Notes: generated by a model from the letters alone, not told the origin. 64,000 bases of DNA from Streptomyces sp. NBC_00287 (GCF_036173105.1 NZ_CP108053.1:4464001-4528000); one strand, 5' to 3'; numbered from the stretch's first letter, positions 45,442 to 55,003 are shown. Numbers and translations are program-made.

Positions 45442-47673
45442 ATGAGTCAGCAGAACGCCCAGGCACAGGTCCAGCACGCGCAGCCGTCCGTCGGTTCCAT
45501 CGCCGCCCACCGGTCGCGCACCGTGGCCGGTTCGATGTCCGACCTCGAACCCGACATCGATGCCGACCTCGACGCCTACGAGGAGGCGCCGAGCGACGGC
45601 GCACCCCTGCCCCAGGGCCGCTTCCTCGACCGGGAGCGCAGCTGGCTGGCGTTCAACGAGCGGGTGCTCGAACTCGCCGAGGACCCCAACACTCCACTGC
45701 TGGAGCGGGCGAACTTCCTGGCGATCTTCGCCAGCAACCTGGACGAGTTCTTCATGGTCCGGGTGGCCGGTCTGAAGCGCCGTATCGCCACCGGCGTCGC
45801 CACCCGGTCGGCCTCGGGTCTCCAGCCGACCCAGGTGCTGGAGATGATCTGGGCCCGCTCGCGCGAGCTGATGGCCCGGCATGCCGCGTGCTTCCACGAG
45901 GACGTCGCCCCCGCGCTCGCGGAGGAGGGCATCCACCTGGTCCGCTGGAGCGAGCTGACGGAGAAGGAGCAGGCCCGCCTGTTCACCCTCTTCCGGCACC
46001 AGATCTTCCCCGTGCTGACCCCGCTGGCGGTCGACCCGGCGCACCCCTTCCCCTATATCTCCGGCCTGTCCCTGAACCTGGCCGTCGTGGTGCGCAACCC
46101 GGTCAGCGGCCACCGCCACTTCGCCCGCGTCAAGGTGCCGCCGCTGCTGTCCCGCTTCCTGGAGAGCTCCCCCGGCCGGTACGTCCCCATCGAGGACGTC
46201 ATCGCCGCGCACCTGGAAGACCTGTTCCCGGGCATGGAGGTGCTGGAGCACCACGCCTTCCGCATCACGCGCAACGAAGACCTCGAGGTCGAGGAGGACG
46301 ACGCCGAGAACCTCCTGCAGGCCCTGGAGAAGGAGCTCATGCGGCGCCGCTTCGGGCCGCCGGTGCGCCTGGAGGTCGAGGAGTCCATCGACCGCGAGGT
46401 CCTGGACCTGCTGGTCCGCGAGCTGAAGATCACCGAGGCCGAGGTCTACCCGCTGGGGGGACCGCTGGACCTCACCGGCCTGTTCCGGATCGCCTCCCTG
46501 GACCGGCTGGAGCTGAAGTACCCCAAGTTCGTCGCCGGCACCCACCGCGATCTCGCCGAGGTCGAGTCGGCGTCCGCGCCGGACATCTTCGCGGCGCTGC
46601 GCAACCGTGACGTCCTGCTGCACCACCCGTACGACTCCTTCTCCACCTCCGTGCAGGCGTTCCTGGAGCAGGCGGCCGAGGACCCGGACGTCCTCGCCAT
46701 CAAGCAGACCCTGTACCGGACCTCGGGCGACTCCCCCATAGTCAACGCGCTCATCGACGCGGCCGAGGCCGGCAAGCAGGTGCTTGTCCTGGTCGAGATC
46801 AAGGCCCGCTTCGACGAGCACGCCAACATCAAGTGGGCCAAGCGTCTGGAGGAGGCCGGCTGCCATGTGGTCTACGGCCTCGTCGGCCTGAAGACCCACT
46901 GCAAGCTGTCCCTGGTGGTCCGCCAGGAAGGCGACACGCTACGGCGCTACAGCCACGTCGGCACCGGCAACTACCACCCGAAGACGGCCCGGCTGTACGA
47001 GGACCTCGGCCTGCTGACGCAGGACCCCCAGGTGGGCGCGGACCTCTCCGACCTGTTCAACCGGCTGTCCGGCTACTCGCGCCGGGAGACCTACCGCCGG
47101 CTCCTCGTCGCCCCCAAGTCCCTGCGCGACGGCCTGATCTCGCGGATCAACAAGGAGATCCAGCACCACCGTGCCGGACGCCCCGCGTTCATCCGCGTCA
47201 AGGTCAACTCGATGGTCGACGAAGCGATCATCGACGCTCTGTACCGCGCGTCCCAGGCGGGCGTGCCGGTCGACATCTGGGTGCGCGGCATCTGCGCGGT
47301 GCGCCCGGGTGTGACGGGCCTCTCGGAGAACATCCGGGTCCGCTCGATCCTCGGCCGCTTCCTCGAACACTCCCGGGTCTTCGCCTTCGGCAACGGCGGC
47401 GAGCCCGAGGTGTGGATCGGCAGCGCCGACATGATGCACCGCAACCTCGACCGCCGCATCGAGGCACTGGTCAGGGTCACCGACCCGGCCCACCGGGCGG
47501 CCCTCAACCGGCTGCTGGAGACCGGCATGTCCGACACCACCGCCTCCTGGCATCTCGGTCCGGACGGCGAGTGGACCCGGCACGCGACCGACGCGGAAGG
47601 CCAGCCCCTGCGGAACGTCCAGGAGATGCTCATAGACGCCCGGAGGCGCCGGCGTGGCACAGCAACACCTTGA
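45442..47673 (+). CDS. ppk: polyphosphate kinase 1
   Basis: A 743-aa PPK1. After a disordered acidic N-terminus it shows the N domain (LDRERSWLAFNERVLELA), the head domain, and the two PLD-like catalytic domains with TLYRTSGDSPIVNALIDAAEAG and the phosphoacceptor His in YSHVGTGNYHPKT. It makes polyphosphate from ATP, reversibly. The ATG at 45442 matches the known length of the S. coelicolor and S. lividans enzymes; a longer reading upstream would cross the MITE-like region. It overlaps the CHAD gene by 20 bp. PhoP control is known in S. lividans, but no clear PHO box was seen here. Confidence 0.95.
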   Translation: MSQQNAQAQVQHAQPSVGSIAAHRSRTVAGSMSDLEPDIDADLDAYEEAPSDGAPLPQGRFLDRERSWLAFNERVLELAEDPNTPLLERANFLAIFASNLDEFFMVRVAGLKRRIATGVATRSASGLQPTQVLEMIWARSRELMARHAACFHEDVAPALAEEGIHLVRWSELTEKEQARLFTLFRHQIFPVLTPLAVDPAHPFPYISGLSLNLAVVVRNPVSGHRHFARVKVPPLLSRFLESSPGRYVPIEDVIAAHLEDLFPGMEVLEHHAFRITRNEDLEVEEDDAENLLQALEKELMRRRFGPPVRLEVEESIDREVLDLLVRELKITEAEVYPLGGPLDLTGLFRIASLDRLELKYPKFVAGTHRDLAEVESASAPDIFAALRNRDVLLHHPYDSFSTSVQAFLEQAAEDPDVLAIKQTLYRTSGDSPIVNALIDAAEAGKQVLVLVEIKARFDEHANIKWAKRLEEAGCHVVYGLVGLKTHCKLSLVVRQEGDTLRRYSHVGTGNYHPKTARLYEDLGLLTQDPQVGADLSDLFNRLSGYSRRETYRRLLVAPKSLRDGLISRINKEIQHHRAGRPAFIRVKVNSMVDEAIIDALYRASQAGVPVDIWVRGICAVRPGVTGLSENIRVRSILGRFLEHSRVFAFGNGGEPEVWIGSADMMHRNLDRRIEALVRVTDPAHRAALNRLLETGMSDTTASWHLGPDGEWTRHATDAEGQPLRNVQEMLIDARRRRRGTATP

Positions 47674-48937
47674 CCCGACGAACCCCACGGCCGTGCCGGT
47701 GACCGGGGAGGCTCTCGAGACCTACCTGCGTACCCAGGCCATGGAGTTCCTCCGCGCACTGCGGCTGCACCGGGAGACCGGCGGCGGTGACGGAGGATCT
47801 CCGGGGCGGGCGAAGTCACGGGCCGGGGAGAACGGCACACAGGAGGCGGTCGACGCGGCCCGGTCCCTACGCCGCTCGGCCCGCCGCATCAGCGCCAGCC
47901 TCCACACCTTCCGGCCCCTCCTGGACCCCGACTGGTCGGAACGCATCCGCCCGGAACTGGCCTGGCTGTCCGGCACGCTGGCAATGGAACACGCGTACGC
48001 GGCCCGCTTGGAACGCCTGCTGCTGGCACTGCACCGGTTGTCGGGGGCGACGGTGTTCCCGACCCAGGCCGCGGACTCGGCCGACGCAGCGGGCACCCGC
48101 GCCGACGCCGCCGCCGCAGGCAGCCGTACCGACGTAGCTGCGGGCAGTCGTGCCGCTGGGGCGGCACCCGTCCCACTGAAAGCGGCCCCCGGCAACGACG
48201 GCCACCCCTCCCACCCCACGGCCACGACGGAACGCGGCAACTTCGAAGCCGACGCCGCCGCAGGCACCCGTACCGACCTGGCTGCGGGCAGTCGTTCAGA
48301 GCGCGGCAACCTGACAGTCGGCGCCGCCAAAGCCGGCGCCCTACTGGACCGCCAGCTCACCCTCGCCCGGACAAGGGCCCACAGCACCGCCCTCCAAGCC
48401 CTCGGCTCCTCCCGCTTCCACGCAGTCGCCGACAACATCGCCGTACTGGCAAGCGAGGTCCCCCTCACCCAGACCGCCGCCACCACCGACCTCCGCCCCC
48501 TCGCCGCAGCCGCCGAGGAGCGCCTCACGGACGCGGTGAGCGCCCTCCCTCTGGTCACCGCAGGCCACCCGTACAACGCCGAGGCCCTCATCCACGGCCT
48601 CTCCCCGGACCCGGCCCCACACCCCCAGGACGCCCCCTGGCACCAGGTCCGCCTCCTGCTCCGCCTGCACCGCTACTCCCGTGAGTGCCTCCTCGGCGAG
48701 GACGCCCCCCTCGACGTACGACTGCTCACCGCGGGCCAGGCCCTCGACCGGCACCGGGACGCCTCCGAGGCGGCGGCAGCGGCAGCAGCCGCGGCGCGCA
48801 CCCCGCGCATCGCCCCGGCCACGGCGTACGCCCTCGGCGTGCTCCACGCCGACCAGCGCCACGAGGTCGAGGCGGCCCGCTTCGCCTTCCAGCAGTCCTG
48901 GCAGACCTGGCAGAAGCAGAAGCTCAGCACCCCCTGA
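47654..48937 (+). CDS. CHAD domain protein with repetitive insert
   Basis: A 427-aa alpha-helical CHAD protein. CHAD domains bind polyphosphate through conserved His, Arg and Lys residues, and this gene overlaps ppk, a typical partner. The first half is DAARSLRRSARRISASLHTFRPLL and the second LVTAGHPYNAEALIHGL onward. Between them, residues about 140-230 are a low-complexity insert (Ala, Gly, Ser, Arg, Thr) encoded by two near-identical DNA units at 48101-48151 and 48248-48295. The insert probably forms a flexible loop. Confidence 0.88.
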   Translation: MAQQHLDPTNPTAVPVTGEALETYLRTQAMEFLRALRLHRETGGGDGGSPGRAKSRAGENGTQEAVDAARSLRRSARRISASLHTFRPLLDPDWSERIRPELAWLSGTLAMEHAYAARLERLLLALHRLSGATVFPTQAADSADAAGTRADAAAAGSRTDVAAGSRAAGAAPVPLKAAPGNDGHPSHPTATTERGNFEADAAAGTRTDLAAGSRSERGNLTVGAAKAGALLDRQLTLARTRAHSTALQALGSSRFHAVADNIAVLASEVPLTQTAATTDLRPLAAAAEERLTDAVSALPLVTAGHPYNAEALIHGLSPDPAPHPQDAPWHQVRLLLRLHRYSRECLLGEDAPLDVRLLTAGQALDRHRDASEAAAAAAAAARTPRIAPATAYALGVLHADQRHEVEAARFAFQQSWQTWQKQKLSTP

Positions 48938-48972
48938 GCCCGACCGAGCACACGAAGGAGGCCGGCGTACCT

Positions 48973-49392
48973 GTGGCACCGAACGACACCACCGTCCAGG
49001 CCGCCGGCTGCGTGCTGTGGCGGCGCTCCCCGGTCGACGGCAGGCTGGAGGTCTGCCTGGTCCACCGGCCGAAGTACGACGACTGGTCCCACCCCAAGGG
49101 CAAGCTGAAGCGCGGCGAGGAACCACTCGCCGCGGCCCTGCGCGAGGTCGAGGAGGAGACCGGCTACCGGGCCGTCGCCGGCACCGAGCTCTCCACGCTG
49201 AACTACATGGTCGGCGGCCGCCCCAAGCAGGTCCGCTACTGGGCGGCCGAGGCCGGCCCCGGCACCTTCGTGCCGACCACCGAGGTGGACCGCCTCCTGT
49301 GGCTGACCCCCACAGAGGCCCGGCAACGCCTCACACAGCCCCGTGACCGGGCGCTGGTCGACGAGCTGATCCGGGCCTTCGAACACACGTAG
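48973..49392 (+). CDS. Nudix hydrolase, MutT1-like
   Basis: A 139-aa Nudix protein with the full box from GKLKRGEEP to REVEEETGY (G-x5-E-x7-REUxEExG). The N-terminus VQAAGCVLWRRSPVDGRLEVCLVHRP and WSHPKGK are MutT1-like; the histidine-phosphatase domain of mycobacterial MutT1 is absent. Such enzymes hydrolyse nucleoside or inositol polyphosphates. The GTG at 48973 lies 11 nt after GGAGG, a long spacing, so the start is somewhat uncertain. It lies 35 bp after the CHAD gene in the ppk operon. Region 49393-49732 downstream holds the pst promoter. Confidence 0.88.
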   Translation: MAPNDTTVQAAGCVLWRRSPVDGRLEVCLVHRPKYDDWSHPKGKLKRGEEPLAAALREVEEETGYRAVAGTELSTLNYMVGGRPKQVRYWAAEAGPGTFVPTTEVDRLLWLTPTEARQRLTQPRDRALVDELIRAFEHT

Positions 49393-49569
49393 CGGAATGG
49401 TTGAACGGGCGGCGGCTCGGCCGATCGGGGGGCGGCGGTCACACTCCGTGCCGCCCCGGGATGAGGGAAGCAGCTCGACTGCCTAGAGTGGTCAGCCGCA
49501 GGCCCGGGACGGGATCAACCCGTGTCCCCAACGTAAGCGTTCCGTGACCTCACCGCACCGTCCCCAGGG

Positions 49570-49608
49570 GTTCACCCCTCGTTCACTTACGGCCATCGGC
49601 GCCTTCAC
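49570..49608 (+). promoter_or_regulatory. PHO box (PhoP direct repeats) before pstS
   Basis: GTTCAC at 49570, GTTCAC at 49581 and CTTCAC at 49603 are spaced 11 and 22 bp, the 11-bp direct-repeat-unit pattern of the Streptomyces PhoP operator (consensus GTTCACC). They lie about 125-165 bp before pstS. Phosphate starvation control through PhoR-PhoP is known for pstS. Confidence 0.88.
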
Positions 49609-49732
49609 CTGTTCTGCCTAATTTCGGGCTTACGCGGTGCGACGCGCAGTTCGAAAGACACGCGTCCGCATCACCCAGTCTTCGCACGCCGCCGGAATTC
49701 AGGACGGCGGCTCCTGGAAGGAACTCCCTCAA

Positions 49733-50857
49733 GTGAAGCTTCAGCGCATGAACCGGCGGGCCCTCGCTCTCGGTGCTCTTGCCGTCTCCGGCGCCCTGGC
49801 CCTCACGGCGTGCGGCTCCGACGACACCGGCACCAGTGGCAACGGCGACGCCACCACCAGTGCTCAGGCGGGCAACATCAAGTGTGACGACGCCAGTGGT
49901 CAGCTCCTCGCCGACGGCTCGTCCGCGCAGAAGAACGCGATCGACGCGTGGGTGAAGCAGTTCACCGCCGCGTGCAAGGGCGTCCAGATCAACTACAAGG
50001 GTGGCGGCTCCGGCGCCGGTGTCACCGCGTTCACGCAGGGCACGGTCGCCTTCGCCGGCTCCGACTCGGCGCTGAAGCCCGAAGAGGTCACCGCCTCCAA
50101 GGAGGTCTGCTCCGGCGGCCAGGGCATCGACCTCCCGATGGTCGGCGGCCCGATCGCCCTCGCGTTCAACGTCGAGGGTGTCGACAACCTCGTCCTGGAC
50201 GCGCCGACCCTGGCGAAGATCTTCAGCGACAAGATCAAGAACTGGAACGACCCGGCGATCGCGAAGCTGAACCCCGACGCCGACCTGCCCGACCTCAAGA
50301 TCCAGGCGTTCCACCGCTCGGACGAGTCCGGCACCACCGACAACTTCACCAAGTACCTGCTCGCCACCACCCCGGACAACTGGAAGTACGAGGGCGGCAA
50401 GGCCTGGACGGCCCCCGGCGGCCAGTCCGCGTCCGGCTCCTCCGGTGTCGCCCAGCAGGTGAAGCAGACCAACGGCGCGATCAGCTACATGGAGCTGTCC
50501 TACGCCAAGGACGCCTCCGTCGTCGCCATCGAGACCGGCGCCAGCGAGCCGGTCAAGGCCTCCGTCGACACCGCCACCGCCGCCATCGCGGACGCCAAGG
50601 TCGTCGGCACCGGCAAGGACCTGGCCCTGGAGCTCAACTACGCCACCAAGGCCGACGGCGCCTACCCGATCACCCTGGTGACGTACGAGATCGTCTGCGA
50701 CAAGGGCAACAAGGCGGAGACGCTGCCCACCGTCAAGGCGTTCCTGACCTACATGGCCAGCGAGGACGGCCAGAAGATCCTCGCCGAGAACGACTACGCC
50801 CCCATGCCCGACGACATCATCACCAAGGTCCGCGAGACCGTCGCGGGCCTGAGCTGA
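49733..50857 (+). CDS. pstS: phosphate ABC transporter substrate-binding lipoprotein PstS
   Basis: A 374-aa lipoprotein with a signal ending in the lipobox LTAC (Cys about residue 24). The mature part has the phosphate-binding elements DGSSAQKN, GSGAGVTAF, AGSDSAL and HRSDESGTT. The GTG at 49733 is chosen, with AAGGA 10 nt upstream. It is the extracellular phosphate receptor of the high-affinity Pst system and the first gene of pstSCAB. A hairpin follows it. Confidence 0.96.
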   Translation: MKLQRMNRRALALGALAVSGALALTACGSDDTGTSGNGDATTSAQAGNIKCDDASGQLLADGSSAQKNAIDAWVKQFTAACKGVQINYKGGGSGAGVTAFTQGTVAFAGSDSALKPEEVTASKEVCSGGQGIDLPMVGGPIALAFNVEGVDNLVLDAPTLAKIFSDKIKNWNDPAIAKLNPDADLPDLKIQAFHRSDESGTTDNFTKYLLATTPDNWKYEGGKAWTAPGGQSASGSSGVAQQVKQTNGAISYMELSYAKDASVVAIETGASEPVKASVDTATAAIADAKVVGTGKDLALELNYATKADGAYPITLVTYEIVCDKGNKAETLPTVKAFLTYMASEDGQKILAENDYAPMPDDIITKVRETVAGLS

Positions 50858-50864
50858 CCTGAGT

Positions 50865-50899
50865 GTGCGGTCCGGTCCCCCCGCGGGACCGGGCCGCAC
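50865..50899 (+). terminator. intra-operon hairpin between pstS and pstC
   Basis: A 14-bp stem with one G-T wobble (50865-50878 with 50886-50899) and a 7-nt loop lies 8 bp after pstS. It probably reduces read-through so that PstS is made in excess over the membrane genes. A stem-loop at this place is known in S. coelicolor and S. lividans as I recall. Confidence 0.8.
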
Positions 50900-50961
50900 C
50901 GTCCGGTGCACCGCCGCCAGGAGCCCCGCGTAGAGCAGGGCGCCGCAGACCGGAGAACCCG

Positions 50962-51960
50962 ATGGACATAACTACCAAGACACCTCCCCCCACACCACAG
51001 CCGTCCGTGGCCGAGCGCAAGCGCGCCGCCCGCGGCGCCACCCGTCCCGGAGACCGCGTCTTCCTCGGTCTCGCCCGTGGCTCGGGCATCTTCCTGCTGG
51101 TGATCATGGCCGCCATCGCGGTCTTCCTCACCTGGCGGGCCGCCGTCGCCATCAGCAAGGACGAGGGCAACTTCCTCACGACCTTCGAGTGGAACACCGC
51201 CGGCACCGAGCCGGTCTTCGGCATCGCGGTCCTGGCCTACGGCACGGTGATCTCCTCGATCATCGCCATGGCCATCGCGGTCCCGGTCGCCGTCGCCATC
51301 GCGCTGTTCCTCACCCACTACGCCCCGCGCAGGCTGAGCGGCCCGATCGCCTACGTGATCGACCTGCTCGCCGCCGTGCCGTCCATCGTGTACGGCCTGT
51401 GGGGCGCCCTGATCCTCGTACCGAACATGGACGGCCTGTTCGGCTGGCTGAACGACTACTTCAGCTGGACCGGCATCTTCGACTGGGAGGGCGGCGCCCC
51501 CCGTTCGATGCTCACGGTCGGCATCCTGCTCGCGATCATGATCCTGCCGATCATCACCAACGTGAGCCGCGAGGTCTTCCGCCAGGTTCCGCAGATCCAC
51601 GAAGAGGCAGCCCTGGCCCTCGGCGCCACGCGCTGGGAGGTCATCCGCATGGCGGTGCTGCCCTTCGGCCGATCCGGCGTGATCTCCGCCTCGATGCTCG
51701 GCCTCGGCCGCGCCCTCGGCGAGACGATGGCCGTCGCCACCGTGCTCTCCCCGGACTTCCTGATCCACGGCAGCCTGCTCAACCCGGGCGGCGGCACCTT
51801 CGCCCAGAACATCGCCAGCAAGTTCGGTGAGGCGGACGAGTTCGGCCGGGACGCGCTGATCGCCTCCGGTCTCGTCCTGTTCGTCATCACCCTGCTGGTC
51901 AACGGCGCGGCCCGCATGATCATCGCCCGCCGCAAGGAGTACTCGGGGGCCAACGCATGA
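50962..51960 (+). CDS. pstC: phosphate ABC transporter permease PstC
   Basis: A 332-aa inner-membrane permease with six helices and the EAA loop EEAALALGATRWEVIRMAVLPFGRSG. The N-terminal 35 residues are a Pro/Arg-rich cytosolic tail. The ATG at 50962 follows GGAGAA. It forms the channel with PstA and overlaps that gene by 4 bp. Confidence 0.95.
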   Translation: MDITTKTPPPTPQPSVAERKRAARGATRPGDRVFLGLARGSGIFLLVIMAAIAVFLTWRAAVAISKDEGNFLTTFEWNTAGTEPVFGIAVLAYGTVISSIIAMAIAVPVAVAIALFLTHYAPRRLSGPIAYVIDLLAAVPSIVYGLWGALILVPNMDGLFGWLNDYFSWTGIFDWEGGAPRSMLTVGILLAIMILPIITNVSREVFRQVPQIHEEAALALGATRWEVIRMAVLPFGRSGVISASMLGLGRALGETMAVATVLSPDFLIHGSLLNPGGGTFAQNIASKFGEADEFGRDALIASGLVLFVITLLVNGAARMIIARRKEYSGANA

Positions 51961-53015
51961 GCACCACGACCGTCGTTCAGCACCCGAGCTCGCTCCAGGG
52001 CGCCCGTCTGCCGAAGTGGTCCCCCTGGGCCATCGCGGGCGGCTCCGTCGCCGTCTCCGTCGGCCTCTGCCTGGCCACCGGCGTCGAAAGCAAGATCCAG
52101 TGGGGCCTGATCTCCGCGCTGCTCTTCGTCTTCGGCTCCTATGTCATCGCCTCCCTCGTGGAGGGCAAGCGCCAGGCCAAGGACCGCATCGCGACCTCGC
52201 TGGTCTGGGTCGCCTTCCTGGTGGCCCTGGTGCCGCTGGTCTCCCTGGTGTGGACGACCATCGTCCGCGGTATCAAGGTCCTCGACGTCTACTTCCTGAC
52301 CCACTCCATGGGCGTGGTCAGCGACACCGAGCCCGGCGGCGGCATCTACGCCGCCATCATCGGCACCCTGGAGCAGGTCGGCATCGCCACCCTGATCGCC
52401 GCACCGGTCGGCGTGCTCACCGCGATCTACCTGGTCGAGTACGGCCGTGGCCACCTGGCCCGCGCCGTCACCTTCTTCGTCGACGTGATGACCGGCATCC
52501 CGTCGATCGTCGCCGGTCTGTTCATCCTCAGCCTCCTGCTGATCTTCGACATGAGCTTCTCCGGCTTCGCGGGCGCCCTCGCGCTGGCGATCCTGATGAT
52601 GCCGGTCGTGGTCCGCTCCACGGAGGAGATGCTCAAGCTCGTCCCGAACGAGCTGCGTGAGGCATCCTTGGCGCTGGGCGTGCCCAAGTGGCGCACCATC
52701 CTGAAGGTGGTCCTGCCGACCGCGATCGGCGGTATCACCACCGGTGTGATGCTGGCCGTCGCGCGTATCGCGGGTGAGACCGCACCCGTCCTGCTGCTGG
52801 TGTTCGGCAACCCGTTCATCAACAACAACCCCTTCGAAGGGGCGCAGGCGTCGCTGCCGCTGTACATCTACCAGCAGTACGCGAACAGCGCGGGCTCGGA
52901 AGCGGCGTACGACCGCGCCTGGGCAGCGGCTCTCACCCTGATCGCCTTCGTGATGATCCTGAACCTGGGTGCCCGCGGCATCGCCCGCTGGAAGGCCCCC
53001 AAGACCGGTCGCTGA
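51957..53015 (+). CDS. pstA: phosphate ABC transporter permease PstA
   Basis: A 352-aa permease, ATGA-overlapped with pstC. It has the EAA loop LREASLALGVPKWRTILKVVLPTAIGG and six core helices plus two extra N-terminal hydrophobic segments (about 20-65), which is usual in actinobacteria. It forms the membrane channel with PstC. Confidence 0.95.
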   Translation: MSTTTVVQHPSSLQGARLPKWSPWAIAGGSVAVSVGLCLATGVESKIQWGLISALLFVFGSYVIASLVEGKRQAKDRIATSLVWVAFLVALVPLVSLVWTTIVRGIKVLDVYFLTHSMGVVSDTEPGGGIYAAIIGTLEQVGIATLIAAPVGVLTAIYLVEYGRGHLARAVTFFVDVMTGIPSIVAGLFILSLLLIFDMSFSGFAGALALAILMMPVVVRSTEEMLKLVPNELREASLALGVPKWRTILKVVLPTAIGGITTGVMLAVARIAGETAPVLLLVFGNPFINNNPFEGAQASLPLYIYQQYANSAGSEAAYDRAWAAALTLIAFVMILNLGARGIARWKAPKTGR

Positions 53016-53071
53016 CGCGCGGCCATACAGCGACCGATCGCAAGACTTTCCTGAAAGAAGCAGTGATACCC

Positions 53072-53848
53072 ATGGCCAAGCGAATCGACGTAAGCGGCCT
53101 CAGCGCCTACTACGGCTCCTTCCGCGCCATCGAAGACATCTCGATGACCGTCGAGCCCCGCTCCGTGACCGCCTTCATCGGCCCCTCCGGCTGCGGCAAG
53201 TCGACCTTCCTGCGCACCCTCAACCGCATGCACGAGGTCACCCCCGGCGGCCGCGTCGAGGGCAAGGTCATGCTCGACGACGAGAACCTGTACGGCGCCG
53301 GGGTCGACCCGGTCTCCGTGCGGCGCGAGGTCGGCATGGTCTTCCAGCGCCCGAACCCGTTCCCGACGATGTCGGTGTACGACAACGTCGCGGCCGGCCT
53401 CAGGCTGAACGGCTCGTACAAGAAGTCCCAGCTCGACGACATCGTCGAGAAGTCCCTCAAGGGCGCCAACCTCTGGAACGAGGTCAAGGACCGCCTGAAC
53501 AAGCCCGGCTCTGGCCTCTCCGGTGGTCAGCAGCAGCGTCTGTGCATCGCCCGCGCCATCGCGGTCGAGCCGAAGGTCCTGCTGATGGACGAGCCCTGCT
53601 CCGCCCTCGACCCGATCTCCACCCTCGCCATCGAGGACCTGATCGGCGAGCTCAAGGAGCGCTTCACGATCGTCATCGTGACGCACAACATGCAGCAGGC
53701 GGCCCGTGTCTCGGACCGCACCGCCTTCTTCAACCTGGCGGCCGTCGGCCAGCCCGGCAAGCTGATCGAGATCGACGACACGGAGCGCATCTTCTCCAAC
53801 CCGTCGGTCCAGGCCACCGAGGACTACATCTCGGGCCGCTTCGGCTGA
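53072..53848 (+). CDS. pstB: phosphate ABC transporter ATPase PstB
   Basis: A 258-aa ATPase with Walker A GPSGCGKST, the PstB-specific VFQRPNPFPTMSVYDNV, signature LSGGQQQRLCIARA and Walker B LLMDEPCSALDP, and switch His in VTHNMQQA. The ATG at 53072 is taken over a GTG 9 nt upstream. It drives phosphate import through PstCA. It ends the operon before a strong terminator. Confidence 0.96.
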   Translation: MAKRIDVSGLSAYYGSFRAIEDISMTVEPRSVTAFIGPSGCGKSTFLRTLNRMHEVTPGGRVEGKVMLDDENLYGAGVDPVSVRREVGMVFQRPNPFPTMSVYDNVAAGLRLNGSYKKSQLDDIVEKSLKGANLWNEVKDRLNKPGSGLSGGQQQRLCIARAIAVEPKVLLMDEPCSALDPISTLAIEDLIGELKERFTIVIVTHNMQQAARVSDRTAFFNLAAVGQPGKLIEIDDTERIFSNPSVQATEDYISGRFG

Positions 53849-53895
53849 CAGACCCCTCGCGGTGCTGCATGGCGGTGCCACCGCGAGGCAGATAA

Positions 53896-53928
53896 GGGCC
53901 CGCCCCCCGGAATCCGGGGGGCGGGCCC
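53896..53928. terminator. strong bidirectional terminator between pstB and pit
   Basis: A perfect 15-bp stem (GGGCCCGCCCCCCGG and its complement) with a 3-nt AAT loop, followed on the plus side by GTGTCTTTC. It separates the convergent pst and pit transcripts. Confidence 0.9.
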
Positions 53929-53995
53929 GTGTCTTTCCCCGCTACTTCTGCTGTGACGTTTCTGCAGTTAGCCGATTCGCGTGTACGTCCGTCCC

Positions 53996-54994
53996 CTACA
54001 GGAACGCGAGGTGCACGATCCCGAACGCCCCCGCGGCCACCAGCGCGGCGGCCGGCATGGTGATGAACCACCCGAGGACGATGTTCTTGGCGACCCCCCA
54101 CCGCACGGCGTTCAGTCGCTTGGTCGCGCCGACGCCCATGATGGCGGAGGTGATGACGTGGGTGGTCGAGATCGGCGCCTTGAACAGGAACGCCGTGGTG
54201 AACATGATCGACGCACCGGTGGTCTCGGCCGCGAAGCCCTGCGGCGGGTCCAGCTCGATGATCTTCCGCCCCAGCGTCCGCATGATCCGCCAGCCACCGG
54301 CGTAGGTGCCGAGCGACAGCATCACGGCGCAGACGATCTTCACCCACACCGGGATCGGATCGCCGTAGTCCTCGACATCGGCGATGACCAGCGCCATCAC
54401 CACGATGCCCATGGTCTTCTGCGCGTCCTGCAGACCGTGCCCGAGCGCCATACCGGCCGCGGACACCGTCTGCGCTATCCGGAAGCCGCGCTTGGCCTTG
54501 TGCGGATTGGACCGCCGGAAGATCCACATGATGGCGGTCATGACCAGATAGCCGACCCCGAGCCCCACCAGCGGCGAGATGAACATCGGGATGATGATCT
54601 TCTCCAGCACCCCGTCCCAGTACACGGTGGTCCCGCCCGCGAGCGCGGCCCCCACCATGCCGCCGAAGAGCGCATGCGAGGACGAGGACGGCAGCCCGAA
54701 GTACCAGGTGATGAGGTTCCAGGTGATGGCCCCGACCAATGCCGCGAAGAGGATCCCCATCCCCTTCGACCCCTCGGGCGTCTGGATCAGCCCCTCACTG
54801 ACGGTCTTGGCGACACCTGACCCCAGAAAGGCGCCGCCGAGATTCATCACCGCGGCCATCAGCAGCGCGGCCCGAGGGGTGAGTGCCCGGGTGGAGACGG
54901 ACGTGGCGATGGCGTTCGCCGAGTCGTGGAAGCCGTTGGTGTACGTGAAGAAGAGCGCGACCGTGATGGTCACGACCAGAGCGAAGGTCTCCAT
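53996..54994 (-). CDS. pitH1: low-affinity inorganic phosphate transporter, PiT family
   Basis: A 332-aa permease with about ten helices and the two inverted Pit signatures: GFHDSANAIATSVSTRALTPR near the start and the second repeat GATKRLNAVRWGVAKNI near the end. It takes up metal-phosphate with the proton gradient. It follows the DUF47 gene by 9 bp on the same strand, so the two form one operon. The symbol follows the S. coelicolor pitH1 position from memory. Confidence 0.93.
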   Translation of the reverse strand: METFALVVTITVALFFTYTNGFHDSANAIATSVSTRALTPRAALLMAAVMNLGGAFLGSGVAKTVSEGLIQTPEGSKGMGILFAALVGAITWNLITWYFGLPSSSSHALFGGMVGAALAGGTTVYWDGVLEKIIIPMFISPLVGLGVGYLVMTAIMWIFRRSNPHKAKRGFRIAQTVSAAGMALGHGLQDAQKTMGIVVMALVIADVEDYGDPIPVWVKIVCAVMLSLGTYAGGWRIMRTLGRKIIELDPPQGFAAETTGASIMFTTAFLFKAPISTTHVITSAIMGVGATKRLNAVRWGVAKNIVLGWFITMPAAALVAAGAFGIVHLAFL

Positions 54995-55003
54995 GGAGGC
55001 GCC

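Noticed and set aside
45001..46899. Long minus-strand open frame opposite ppk
   Set aside because: It is a GC-bias shadow: ppk on the plus strand has clear domains, while this frame has no recognisable domain and crosses the MITE-like element.
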